Source: an uncultured Acidobacteriota bacterium
Lineage (GTDB): Bacteria; Acidobacteriota; Blastocatellia; RBC074
Direction of reading: 5' to 3'
DNA: 64,000 nt
Assembly (NCBI GenBank): GCA_902825875.1
Contig: CADECP010000002.1
Coordinates: forward strand, 266,747-330,746
In this document: positions 47,502 through 55,685 of the stretch, one piece after another
How positions within the stretch are numbered: the stretch's first letter is position 1
How the letters are laid out: each line of letters opens with the position of its first letter
The notes under the pieces: generated by a model
What the model saw: only the letters and a program-made list of their open reading frames with translations
The model's database searches: none
Told to the model about the DNA's origin: nothing
Made by a program: the position numbers and the translations under genes

Positions 47502-47948
47502 ATGCCCGGATGTATGTTACGTGCAAGCGGCACTGAATTTAATGTGGATCACTTTTTGCGAGCAAGCTCGTTTTCTCCCAATCGCATTTTTAGAAAAGGC
47601 GAAAAGAAATTCCCGACGACAAAAACAATCAATGAATTATCCGGGTTTAATTTGGTGGTGAGTGAGGCATCTGGCGATGACATTGAACAACAATTCAAAG
47701 AGGCAATTGTTTTTCTCAACCGTCATGAAACCGATCTTAAAAATCTCAAACAGGCATCAGGTCTGGAAGGCATAACCTTAGATTTCGGGGTTAATTTACG
47801 AATTGGATATGATGATTGTTATTGGCCGAGCATTCGACTACCCAAAGAACTAATTAGTGCAACGGGCAAATTAGAACTCGAAATAGAGTTTTCATTTTAT
47901 CCAGATGTAAACCCAACATATCAGGAAACGCCTGATGACAATGCCTAA
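47502..47948 (+). CDS. Cassette 3: DUF4279-like protein
   Basis: A 148-aa cytoplasmic protein. The start (GTEFNVDHFLRASSFSPNRIFRKGE) and the end (LDFGVNLRIGYDDCYWPSIRLPKELISATGKLELEIEFSFYPD) fit the DUF4279 pattern, a family with no known function that is often found in mobile or toxin-immunity contexts. The stop codon lies inside the left core of attC3, a feature common in cassette genes. Weak GAAAG-type ribosome site. Confidence 0.65.
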   Translation: MPGCMLRASGTEFNVDHFLRASSFSPNRIFRKGEKKFPTTKTINELSGFNLVVSEASGDDIEQQFKEAIVFLNRHETDLKNLKQASGLEGITLDFGVNLRIGYDDCYWPSIRLPKELISATGKLELEIEFSFYPDVNPTYQETPDDNA

Positions 47949-48031
47949 CATTTATTGCACCGGAGCGCGCGAGTCGTGGCGTCTGTTTTCTTTGACGATT
48001 ACACGCGCGCCCGGTGAACGAGTTGTTATCT
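47943..48031 (+). other. attC site 3
   Basis: GCCTAAC (47943-47949) to GTTATCT (48025-48031), 89 bases; arms CACCGGAGCGCGCG and CGCGCGCCCGGTG are complementary. The right core is non-consensus but matches the end of cassette 4. Confidence 0.88.
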
Positions 48032-48046
48032 GGCTGAGGAATCATC

Positions 48047-48730
48047 ATGAACCTGATTCGCCGTCGCGCAATATTCCGCTGCATTCTGGCCGTCGTTGCA
48101 ATGTGTCTGAGTTGTTCCTTACCAGCACAAAACGTGCAAAACCCTAAACTGGATCAGGTTGTCGTTGGTCAACTGCAGTTACCGCCTGGTAACGGAGCTC
48201 GTGGAGTGCACGTCATCATCGACATCGTCAACGATGGATCGACGACTCGCGAGTGGCTGAATTTAGATGACGCATTTAGGTTTCAAGGTTCCTTCACTGG
48301 AGCCCTGACAAGACTCGAAATCGCTACTGGCGTGTCTACCATTGTTCACCGCTTCAACGAACCAGAACTCGCACAACTGAAGAAGCAGAACTCCGTTGAC
48401 ATCGGAATTATCGACTTGCGAAGGCGGCTGCAATCGCACAAGATCACGTTCTTTTCCGAAGGTGCAAAGACACTACGTACGGGAATGTGGCTCGAGAAAC
48501 CGAACACCGATTTCATGGGCAATCTACCTTCGCTTGGTTCGCGACAGTTTCCGGAAGTAAAGGAAGGCAAGGAGATGGATTTGTTGTTGCCATCCGAATT
48601 CGATTCCGCCTATTTTTTGTTGGAAGAGCCAGCCGACGAAAGACGGGGGCGAGAATGGAGGAGTGGGAAACAAAACCTATTTGGTCCATTTCGTTCTACG
48701 GAACTTCCTGCCGAACTGCGAATTCAATGA
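48047..48730 (+). CDS. Cassette 4: secreted protein of unknown function
   Basis: A 227-aa protein with a signal peptide (MNLIRRRAIFRCILAVVAMCLSCSLPAQN). A lipoprotein form is conceivable, since cysteines sit at the end of the hydrophobic core. The mature part is mixed alpha/beta without a motif I recognise (GVHVIIDIVNDGSTTREWLNLDD; LTRLEIATGVSTIVHRFNEPEL). It starts 21 bases into the cassette, so it relies on a short leader. It is the only clearly exported product of the array. Confidence 0.7.
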   Translation: MNLIRRRAIFRCILAVVAMCLSCSLPAQNVQNPKLDQVVVGQLQLPPGNGARGVHVIIDIVNDGSTTREWLNLDDAFRFQGSFTGALTRLEIATGVSTIVHRFNEPELAQLKKQNSVDIGIIDLRRRLQSHKITFFSEGAKTLRTGMWLEKPNTDFMGNLPSLGSRQFPEVKEGKEMDLLLPSEFDSAYFLLEEPADERRGREWRSGKQNLFGPFRSTELPAELRIQ

Positions 48731-48749
48731 GCCAATACATTTAATCGCC

Positions 48750-48840
<91 letters not shown>

Positions 48841-48929
48841 ACTTGAGGGCGTGAGAAGAAAAGCAGTAATGTAAGGCAAGAAAGCGAGGTCGTCGCCTTC
48901 TTGCCTTACATTACGAAGGGAGGAAAGCC

Positions 48930-49574
48930 ATGAGCGAAAGTGACTATAAACGTTTAGTTGAGCGGATGTTGGAAAATACGTCCGTCCCAATGATTTCTAG
49001 TGATACTGGTTTGGAAGCGGCGCAGAAAATAGGCCAACTGGCGGCTCAGGAAGAGATTGAATGGGCAGTGGCGGGCGGGCTTGCGATGTACTTTTATGGA
49101 AGCCCGCGCATGACGAAAGATGTTGATATTATTGCCTCGCAAAACTTATCGCTGACGCCACAACACAGGCTAGGCTTCGGCGGCAGCAGTTACACACTGG
49201 AAGTTGGCAAATATGCCGTTCAGATTGACTGGATTGTAAGAAACGACGGCTACCAGAAGTATTACCGCGCAGCTTTGAAGGACGCAGTTGAAATACCAAA
49301 CGGTTTACGCGTGGTTACACCTGAGTGGATGGTAATTCTCAAAATCAACGCCGGACGGCAAAAAGACCTTGACGATGTCGTTTTCTTGCTGAAGCAACAT
49401 GAGTTGGTTGATCGTCCTACCGTTAAGCAAATGCTGATTGAAATCGGGGGAGAAGATGCTTGGTTGATAATGATGCCAAATTTTCGCCGCTTATGCGATT
49501 TAGCCGATGGCAGGACAACAGAGCCAGGCAAGTATTACGATCAGGAATCACAACAAGAAGGCAAACAAAGATAG
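48930..49574 (+). CDS. Cassette 5: nucleotidyltransferase-fold protein (AbiEii/MNT-like)
   Basis: A 214-aa protein. Residues about 45-70 read EWAVAGGLAMYFYGSPRMTKDVDIIAS, that is a GG...YG...R.T.DVD(I/L) pattern of minimal or AbiEii-type nucleotidyltransferases with the metal-binding D-x-D; a third acidic residue is likely in VQIDWIV. LKDLDDVVFLL near 145 is typical of the same group. Such proteins are often toxins or antitoxins in phage defence; no partner is present in the cassette. GGGAGG precedes the ATG. Confidence 0.75.
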   Translation: MSESDYKRLVERMLENTSVPMISSDTGLEAAQKIGQLAAQEEIEWAVAGGLAMYFYGSPRMTKDVDIIASQNLSLTPQHRLGFGGSSYTLEVGKYAVQIDWIVRNDGYQKYYRAALKDAVEIPNGLRVVTPEWMVILKINAGRQKDLDDVVFLLKQHELVDRPTVKQMLIEIGGEDAWLIMMPNFRRLCDLADGRTTEPGKYYDQESQQEGKQR

Positions 49575-49592
49575 CCATTCAAGCAAGGCCGC

Positions 49593-49679
49593 GCCTAACA
49601 TCGGTTCCACTCGGAGCGGCTTCTCGGAGCCAATGGACTTGGTAGCGAAGGCCGTCGCCCGGTCAGCGCGGTATTAGAC
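49593..49679 (+). other. attC site 5
   Basis: GCCTAAC (49593-49599) to ATTAGAC (49673-49679), 87 bases; inner arms CGGAGCGGC and GCCGTCGCCCGG pair less well than in other sites. The right core lacks the usual G before TT, so this is the weakest of the five. Confidence 0.75.
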
Positions 49680-49706
49680 GGCAACCTGAAAAAAGGAGAC
49701 ACACAG

Positions 49707-50177
49707 ATGAATAAAGTGACACCTTTCTTGATGTTCAATGATCAACTCGAAGCTGCAATCGCGTTCTATACCGCTACGTTTCCAGACTCTGAGATCAGGA
49801 ATGTTGCCCGTACTGGCGAGGACGGCCCAATCAGTTCTGCCGAGTTCGTCGTCGGTGGTCAGTTCTTCATGGGGTACAACAGTAACGATGGAGGCTCATA
49901 CTTCAAATTCTCTCAAGGCTTTTCGCTCTTTGTTGACTGCAATGACCAGAACGAGGTTGACGAATACTGGGACAAACTCGTCAGCGCAGGCGCAACCCCA
50001 TCGCAATGCGGATGGATTACCGATCAATTTGGCATCACCTGGCAAATCGTGCCGAGGCGTTTCATGGAACTCATAGCCGACAAGAATCCAAAAAAGGTAC
50101 AGGCGGTGATGGAAGCCATGATGACAATGGTGAAGCTCGACGTGGCGGCACTGGAAAAAGCCTATGATGCTGCATAG
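49707..50177 (+). CDS. Cassette 6: VOC-superfamily (PhnB/3-demethylubiquinone methyltransferase-like) protein
   Basis: A 156-aa protein with the PhnB-like VOC fold: KVTPFLMFNDQLEAAIAFYTATFPDSEI, FSLFVDCNDQNEVDEYWDKL, and QCGWITDQFGITWQIVPRRF. This is a glyoxalase/bleomycin-resistance fold, often with metal- and small-molecule-binding roles; members occur repeatedly in integron cassettes. AAAAAGGAG precedes the ATG. The specific activity is unknown. Confidence 0.85.
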   Translation: MNKVTPFLMFNDQLEAAIAFYTATFPDSEIRNVARTGEDGPISSAEFVVGGQFFMGYNSNDGGSYFKFSQGFSLFVDCNDQNEVDEYWDKLVSAGATPSQCGWITDQFGITWQIVPRRFMELIADKNPKKVQAVMEAMMTMVKLDVAALEKAYDAA

Positions 50178-50259
50178 CAGACAACACGCTGGCAATTGTC
50201 GCCAGATAAGAACAAACCCGCAGCCTGCCTCACTCAAGGCGTTGCCGAGCGTTCGGCTA
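50178..50259 (+). other. End of cassette array, possible degenerate attC
   Basis: AGACAAC (50180-50186) resembles a cassette end and TCGCCAGATAAGAAC resembles the left arm of attC4, but no complementary right half or GTTRRRY core is clear before the leftward peptidase gene. The last attC may be truncated. Confidence 0.35.
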
Positions 50260-52563
50260 TTATTGATCTTCTGAACTGCCGCCTTGCGTTCGTTTCACGT
50301 CTTTCTTTTCGTCGGCTTTTTCGTCTTTGACGGTTTTCAGCAGTTCCTGCCAATCCAGCCAGTTTTGTTTGCCGCGAATCCATTTTTCAAACCAGTTGAA
50401 TTCGGCGACGGCTTTGACCATTTGGTTACGAGGTTCGGTGATGCCGTGCGTGTTACCGGGATAAACCAGAAACTCAGTCGGCACGCCGAGTTTTCGTAAT
50501 GCCATGTGCAGTTCTTCGCTTTGCGGACGCGGCACGCGCGGGTCGCCGTCTACAACGTGAATCATCGTAGGCGTCTTGGCGTTCTTGATGAATTTCAGCG
50601 GAGACACGTCCCAATACTTGGCAAAGTCTCCGTAAGGAGGTTTGCCGCCGTAATAAAACTCGCGGTTGCGTTGCACGTCGCTTTGCGCGTACATCGAAAT
50701 CCAGTTGACCGCGCCCGCGCCTGAAGAAATCGCTTTGAACCTGTCTGTGTGAGTCAGAATCCAGTTTGACCAGTGACCGCCCGCGCTCCAACCCATTGCG
50801 CCCATCTTGTCACCGTCCGCCAAACCAGAAGCGATCAAAGAATCCACACCGGTCATGATGTCGTCGTAACCTTGCCGGAAATAATCGCCGCCGATTTCCA
50901 TCTTGTGGCGTTCGCCGTAATTGACAGAGCCGCGATAGTTCGGACACAGCACGGCGTATCCGGCTCCGGCGTAAACTTGCGAACCGTAACCGGGATTGAA
51001 GCGCAGCACATCCGCTCCTGCCGGGCCTCCGTGAATTTGCACAATCAGCGGATAACGTTTGCCGCGTTCGTAATTGACGGGTTTGACCAGCACGCCTTCG
51101 ACCATTTTGCCGTCGCTGGATTTCCATTGGACGGCTTCGGTTTCGCCCAGCGCGATGTTTTTGATTTGCGGATTGGCGTCGGTCAGTTGTTTCCAGCTTG
51201 AGCGGTTGCCGACGCTGGACAACGAAGCCGCGACAAAGTAATTCGTCGGCGCGTTTGAATCGGAGTAATTGACGATCAATCGTTTGGTGTCGTCGTCCTG
51301 CAACACAGTAGCAACGCCTTTTTCGTTGGTGATTTGCGTGACTTTGCCGGTTTCGGTGGAAAGCGCAAACAGTTGATTGGTCGCGCGCCAGCCTTCGTTG
51401 AAGTAAATCGTTTTGCCGTCTGCCGACCAGAAATTGACTGACACATCGCCGTCGAATCCGTCGCCGAGTTCTTTCCACTGTCCGCCAGCAACAGGGCGAA
51501 TGTTGACGCGCCTGTTGCGGAAATACTCGAAATTATCCGAAGCCGAAAAGGCAATCCATTTGCTGTCGGGCGAAAAGCTCAATCCGCTTTCACCAATTTC
51601 TTTGTTGTTGGTCAGGCGTTCGATTTTGCCTGTGGCAGCTTCCAGCAAATAAAGGTCAGCGTAAATCCCGGCTTCAGTGACTGTGCGCTGATAACGATCT
51701 TTGGGCGTGCCGTTGAATCCGATCCATTTGGCATCGTCGGAAATCGTCACGTTGCCGACGCTGTATTCCGGCGCGGAAGTCAGCCGCGATTCTTTGTTGC
51801 CCGCCAGATCAAGCGCCCACAGATGGCTGAGCGGCGATTCTTCGTTGCGAATGCGTACGGTGAATTTTTGCTCGATGCGTTCTTTGTTGGTTTTGTCCGC
51901 AGTGTCGGGCGAAGTGAAATAAATGCGGCGGCTGTCCGGTGAAAACTGCCACGAAGAAATAGGCGTCGCGTGTTTGGTCAGTTGCTGCGCTTTGGCGGTT
52001 TCGATCTCAGCAATCGGCAAAGCCCAGATTTGTTGTTCGTCAGATTTGCCAGCGGAAAACGCCAGCCATTTGCCGTCTTTGCTGAACGCGAACTGGCCTA
52101 CGCCGTCTTTGGCTTCTGTGATTTTGCGAGCTTCGCCGCCGTCGGGGCGCATCAGGTAAAGCTGGCTTTGCGTCGGAGCCGAAGCCGGAGCTTCACGGTC
52201 GGAAGCGAAGACGAAAAACTTGCCGTCGCGCGACCAGCGAGCATTGCCTTCGTTTTTGTCTTTGGTGAAGGTCATCTGCCGAGTCGAAGCAACGCCGCCA
52301 TCCAGCGAAACCAAGAAAACGTCTGTGGATCGTTTGGCCGCTTTCCAATCGGGAACGCTCAAACTGTACAACGCCCATTTGCCGTCGGGGCTGATGGCTG
52401 GCGCGCCGGGTTGGCGAAGCTCCTGCGAATCCATGAAGGTCATCGGACGTTTGGATTGTGCCGACGTTGAATGGATGGTCTGAGTGAACAGAACCAGCGC
52501 AACGGCGATTGCGCTAACAGTGATGAACACAGCGTTTCGATTGAAAAGACGAACGTTTTTCAT
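50260..52563 (-). CDS. Exported S9-family peptidase (prolyl oligopeptidase/dipeptidyl aminopeptidase-like)
   Basis: A 767-aa protein with an N-terminal signal anchor (residues 1-36, AVALVLFTQTIHSTSAQS), a beta-propeller of WD40/TolB-like blades (SPDGKWALYS, SRDGKFFVFAS, SPDSRRIYFTS, SADGKTIYFNE) and a C-terminal alpha/beta-hydrolase. The triad is S593 in GWSAGGH, D674 in VDGDPRVP and H706 in PGNTHG. It would trim peptides outside the cytoplasm. GGAGG precedes the ATG at 52563; an upstream in-frame start is less likely. The charged tail (KDEKADEKKDVK) is unusual. Confidence 0.88.
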   Translation of the reverse strand: MKNVRLFNRNAVFITVSAIAVALVLFTQTIHSTSAQSKRPMTFMDSQELRQPGAPAISPDGKWALYSLSVPDWKAAKRSTDVFLVSLDGGVASTRQMTFTKDKNEGNARWSRDGKFFVFASDREAPASAPTQSQLYLMRPDGGEARKITEAKDGVGQFAFSKDGKWLAFSAGKSDEQQIWALPIAEIETAKAQQLTKHATPISSWQFSPDSRRIYFTSPDTADKTNKERIEQKFTVRIRNEESPLSHLWALDLAGNKESRLTSAPEYSVGNVTISDDAKWIGFNGTPKDRYQRTVTEAGIYADLYLLEAATGKIERLTNNKEIGESGLSFSPDSKWIAFSASDNFEYFRNRRVNIRPVAGGQWKELGDGFDGDVSVNFWSADGKTIYFNEGWRATNQLFALSTETGKVTQITNEKGVATVLQDDDTKRLIVNYSDSNAPTNYFVAASLSSVGNRSSWKQLTDANPQIKNIALGETEAVQWKSSDGKMVEGVLVKPVNYERGKRYPLIVQIHGGPAGADVLRFNPGYGSQVYAGAGYAVLCPNYRGSVNYGERHKMEIGGDYFRQGYDDIMTGVDSLIASGLADGDKMGAMGWSAGGHWSNWILTHTDRFKAISSGAGAVNWISMYAQSDVQRNREFYYGGKPPYGDFAKYWDVSPLKFIKNAKTPTMIHVVDGDPRVPRPQSEELHMALRKLGVPTEFLVYPGNTHGITEPRNQMVKAVAEFNWFEKWIRGKQNWLDWQELLKTVKDEKADEKKDVKRTQGGSSEDQ

Positions 52564-52620
52564 TTTGCCTCCCGCAGAAAAGGCATCAACCCGCATGGGT
52601 TGGTGCAAAACATCATAAAC

Positions 52621-53778
52621 TTAACGCGCTTCTTCCGGCTGCAACCGGACGAAACTCAGAATATGAGATAAGTGGTGATAGCGCGGAAAGTAAATCTTCT
52701 TGTTCTGAAGCTCAAGTTCGCTGACCAGTGCGCGAAGAATTTCTGCCGCAGCGATCAGTTCTTTGGTTGTGAAAGCGATTCGAGCTGCCTGTAATCCGTT
52801 TTGAACCAACTGCCGCGTTTCTTCGCTTTTGATTCTTGTCAGGTCAGGCGTGAGCAAGGCTTCCGGGTCGTTGACCAGTTGGTTGTAGAGGCTGTTGATG
52901 TCGTTGGTGGTCACGGGCACGTAAGTTCGCGTGTCGTCCAGCAAAATGGTTGCGGACATAATTCGCATAATCGGCCCGGCCAGATAGACTTTTTTGCGTG
53001 TGGAAAGTCCCAGCTTGCGTTGAGCTTCGGCGCGCAGCGGAGCGCGAATGAATTTTTCTGTCAACGAAGAGGTCGTGCGAGCAAAAGTCGCGCGGTCGGC
53101 TTTGTCGCCGACAAGCTTGCTGGCTTCGGCGGCCAAACCAAGTGAGCCTTTGGGGACTTCAAACGTGACGAAATCATACGTGCCGCCTCCGCCAAATTCG
53201 CTCAGCCGATTGACCTGATACCCGCCTTGCACCTTGTTGCCCATGACTTCGACCAGCATGGAGATATTGCGGTTTTCGTACCAGCGATTGTTCAGTTTGT
53301 AACGGCGCGGGATGCTGCCGGAAATCCCCAATTGCACTGTGGTTTCCACATCCAAAGGCGTCACAGTGCGAGCAGTGCGTGTGCGGATTTCGCTGACAAG
53401 TTCAGCGACGTTGGCCGCGATTACGCTCGGCGTGATGGTGATGTAAATCTGTTCCGGTGGAATGCGGTAATCCTGCTGCATGCGGCGAACGTGTTTTTGC
53501 GCGGCTGTTGCCATTTCGCGTATGGATTCCGGCGTGAATTTGCCTTCGTTGGTTGCAAGCGGCGACAGGATCAATTCTGTGTAGAGAATCGAAACGTTGA
53601 AATTTTCTTCTTCGCCGGAAATTCTCAGGCCGATGGCTTGAGCGCCGCGCAGATTGATTTCAATGCCGCCGTGAAGTTCGCGGCTGGGAATCGAAGCCAA
53701 TCTGGAGTTTTGGCTAAAAACATTCGATGCGGAAAATTCGACCAGCAACAGCAACAGCAAAAAAGGGAGTCGTTTCAT
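52621..53778 (-). CDS. Secreted Ppx/GppA-like protein with degenerate active motif
   Basis: A 385-aa exported protein (signal peptide to about residue 22) of the same family as its upstream neighbour: both share LHGGIEI, Q(Q)DY(R/K)(I/V)P, a PRRYK/PKRYK block, GGYQ and RKKVYLAGP. In an ASKHA-fold phosphatase the phosphate loop should read D-x-G-S-x-N; here residues 177-182 read E-V-M-G-N-K, so the acidic Asp and the Gly-Ser are gone. It is probably catalytically inactive, serving a structural or regulatory role, or a diverging duplicate. It lies 87 bases after its paralogue and 57 before the peptidase. Confidence 0.72.
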   Translation of the reverse strand: MKRLPFLLLLLLVEFSASNVFSQNSRLASIPSRELHGGIEINLRGAQAIGLRISGEEENFNVSILYTELILSPLATNEGKFTPESIREMATAAQKHVRRMQQDYRIPPEQIYITITPSVIAANVAELVSEIRTRTARTVTPLDVETTVQLGISGSIPRRYKLNNRWYENRNISMLVEVMGNKVQGGYQVNRLSEFGGGGTYDFVTFEVPKGSLGLAAEASKLVGDKADRATFARTTSSLTEKFIRAPLRAEAQRKLGLSTRKKVYLAGPIMRIMSATILLDDTRTYVPVTTNDINSLYNQLVNDPEALLTPDLTRIKSEETRQLVQNGLQAARIAFTTKELIAAAEILRALVSELELQNKKIYFPRYHHLSHILSFVRLQPEEAR

Positions 53779-53865
53779 AAAATCACCAGATGAAGTTGAG
53801 CAGTCCGATTTACGGATTGCGGGAATGAGTTCAGGAAATTGGCCATCAACGAATGATAGCCAATA

Positions 53866-55041
53866 TCAACGCTCGGCTTGCAAGCGCACGTAGCTCAGAA
53901 TCCAGGCCAGATGGCCGAAACGAACAAACTGCAAACGCTTGTTGGCGAAGTTCATTTCTGTTGCCACCGCGCGCAGGATTTCGGCTCCGGCAATCAGGTT
54001 TTTTGGAGTAAAAGTGTTGCGAACGGATTCGACTTCGCGTTCGGCTTCCTGTCGTAAAGCAGCGTTGGTGATGCGCGACAAATCCGGTTCGAGCAGGGTT
54101 TCGGGATTCGCCACCGCTCGCAGGTAAAAATTGTTGATGTCGTCCATCGTCAGCGGCGTGAACGAACGGCGATCTTCCGGGCGCAGTAACGTTGCCATTG
54201 CCCAAATGATTCCTCCGCTCAAATAAACTTTGCGGCGATTCAGCAAGCCGGGTTTTCGTGCGATTTCGTTTCGCAGCGGCGCTCGCAGCAAATCGTTGCT
54301 CAAGGCTTGAGCGCGGCGGGTGAAGGCTGGGTAATCAGCGGTTTCGCCTGCGGTTTTGCCGACTTCGTTGGTAAAGGTGACGGTTCCTTTTGGAATTCCC
54401 CACGTCACAAAATCATATCCGGCGTTGCCGACGGCAATCTGACGCAACTGCTGATAACCGCCTTTGGTGTTGCCGCTGCCGATGTCAATCAGCACGGAAA
54501 TTCCGCGATTATCTAACCAGTTCTGGCCGGATTTGTAGCGTTTGGGGACGGCTCCGGCGATGGTCAACTGGACTTCGGTGTCCACGTCTAAAATGTCCGG
54601 CGTCAGTCCCGTCCGTTTGACGATTTCTGCCGAAAGGTCTTGAGGGTTGTCACCGATCAATCCGCTGCTGACGACAATGTGCATGTTCTCGGCTGGAACT
54701 TTGTAGTCTTGCAGCATGCGTTGGCGAAGTCTTTGCACGGCGTTGGCTGTGTCGCGTATGGCTTCTGTTGTGAATTTGCCGTCTTTGGTTTGAACCGGTG
54801 TGGTGTTGACGATTTCGGCGTACAGAACTTTGACGCTGTAATCGTCGCCTTCGCCAAAGATTCGCAACGCAATTGCTTTTACGCCTTTCGAGCCGATTTC
54901 GATGCCGCCATGCAAATCTTCTGGCAAGGCTGGCGCAGAGGATTTGCTCTGCGCCGAACCGGATGTGATTTCCGCACAGCCAAGAAACAGCAACAGCATG
55001 GCCAACAGCGATGATTTACGTGTAACTCGGGGGAGAAACAT
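53866..55041 (-). CDS. Secreted exopolyphosphatase-like (Ppx/GppA-fold) protein
   Basis: A 391-aa protein, exported and perhaps lipidated (hydrophobic start ending LGC, C22). The actin-like phosphatase loop is intact: D186-I-G-S-G-N191 within VLIDIGSGNTKGGY, and a second glycine-rich loop is VYLSGGIIWAMATLL. Ppx and GppA are cytoplasmic; export of this fold is unusual and points to polyphosphate or nucleotide phosphate use outside the cytoplasm, or a different phosphorylated substrate. It precedes its degenerate paralogue on the same transcript. Confidence 0.75.
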   Translation of the reverse strand: MFLPRVTRKSSLLAMLLLFLGCAEITSGSAQSKSSAPALPEDLHGGIEIGSKGVKAIALRIFGEGDDYSVKVLYAEIVNTTPVQTKDGKFTTEAIRDTANAVQRLRQRMLQDYKVPAENMHIVVSSGLIGDNPQDLSAEIVKRTGLTPDILDVDTEVQLTIAGAVPKRYKSGQNWLDNRGISVLIDIGSGNTKGGYQQLRQIAVGNAGYDFVTWGIPKGTVTFTNEVGKTAGETADYPAFTRRAQALSNDLLRAPLRNEIARKPGLLNRRKVYLSGGIIWAMATLLRPEDRRSFTPLTMDDINNFYLRAVANPETLLEPDLSRITNAALRQEAEREVESVRNTFTPKNLIAGAEILRAVATEMNFANKRLQFVRFGHLAWILSYVRLQAER

Positions 55042-55102
55042 AAAGTCACCTACTGAATCTTTTCGATTTGTTGTGGCGCAGGTCGGGGCTACGCCGGTTG
55101 AA

Positions 55103-55642
55103 TTAACGAGTTCCGTTTAGTTTTTTTCTGAGCGAGCCAACGACATAAACCAACGCGCCAAAAACCAGCAGTGCCGCCGTGCCCAAGAAAATTGGAACTG
55201 CGGTAGAACCTGATGATTGAGGCGATGGCGGTGTCGTTGAATTTGAAGATGTGTTTATGGTGTTGGTCGCCGGAACTGCAGGAGATGTTACAGGCGACGG
55301 CGTTGCGACGATTCGTTCGGGTGTGGGCGTCGCCGTTGGCGATGGTGTAGGTGTGCTGGTTGGAGATGGAATTGCGCTGGGACGGCGCGTATTGGTTCTG
55401 TTGGTTTGTCGCTGGCCACTTTCCTGTTCGCTGGCTCCGGGAAAAGCGTCTTCGGGGCCATACTTGGACAGCGATTTTTTCTTTTCTTGTGAAAGCCCAC
55501 CTTGTTGGGCTGGTTGTGGTTGCCGCGTATTGGCGGTTGTTTCAGGAGTTTTGACGAACGTGATTTGTCCGATAGCCGACACGGAAAGCCAGCAACCGAT
55601 CAGAAGAGGCAGCAGAATCCGACCTGTCAAATTTGTTTTCAT
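55103..55642 (-). CDS. Secreted Thr/Pro/Ser-rich protein with C-terminal membrane anchor
   Basis: A 179-aa low-complexity protein: signal peptide (to about residue 26), a Gln/Lys stretch, a Pro/Thr/Ser-rich middle (SPTSTPTPSPTATPTP), then one membrane helix (VPIFLGTAALLVFGALVYVVGSL) and a basic end (RKKLNGTR). This layout resembles surface stalks retained by a C-terminal anchor. No enzyme motif. The ATG at 55642 was chosen because it opens the signal peptide; the next gene upstream ends 43 bases away. Confidence 0.65.
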   Translation of the reverse strand: MKTNLTGRILLPLLIGCWLSVSAIGQITFVKTPETTANTRQPQPAQQGGLSQEKKKSLSKYGPEDAFPGASEQESGQRQTNRTNTRRPSAIPSPTSTPTPSPTATPTPERIVATPSPVTSPAVPATNTINTSSNSTTPPSPQSSGSTAVPIFLGTAALLVFGALVYVVGSLRKKLNGTR

Positions 55643-55685
55643 ACAGCACCTGAAATGCTCTGCGCCGTAATCAGGGAAAAACAGC

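Noticed and set aside
50178..50259. A sixth full attC site after cassette 6
   Set aside because: Only a left-core-like AGACAAC and a partial arm are visible, and no complementary right half is present.
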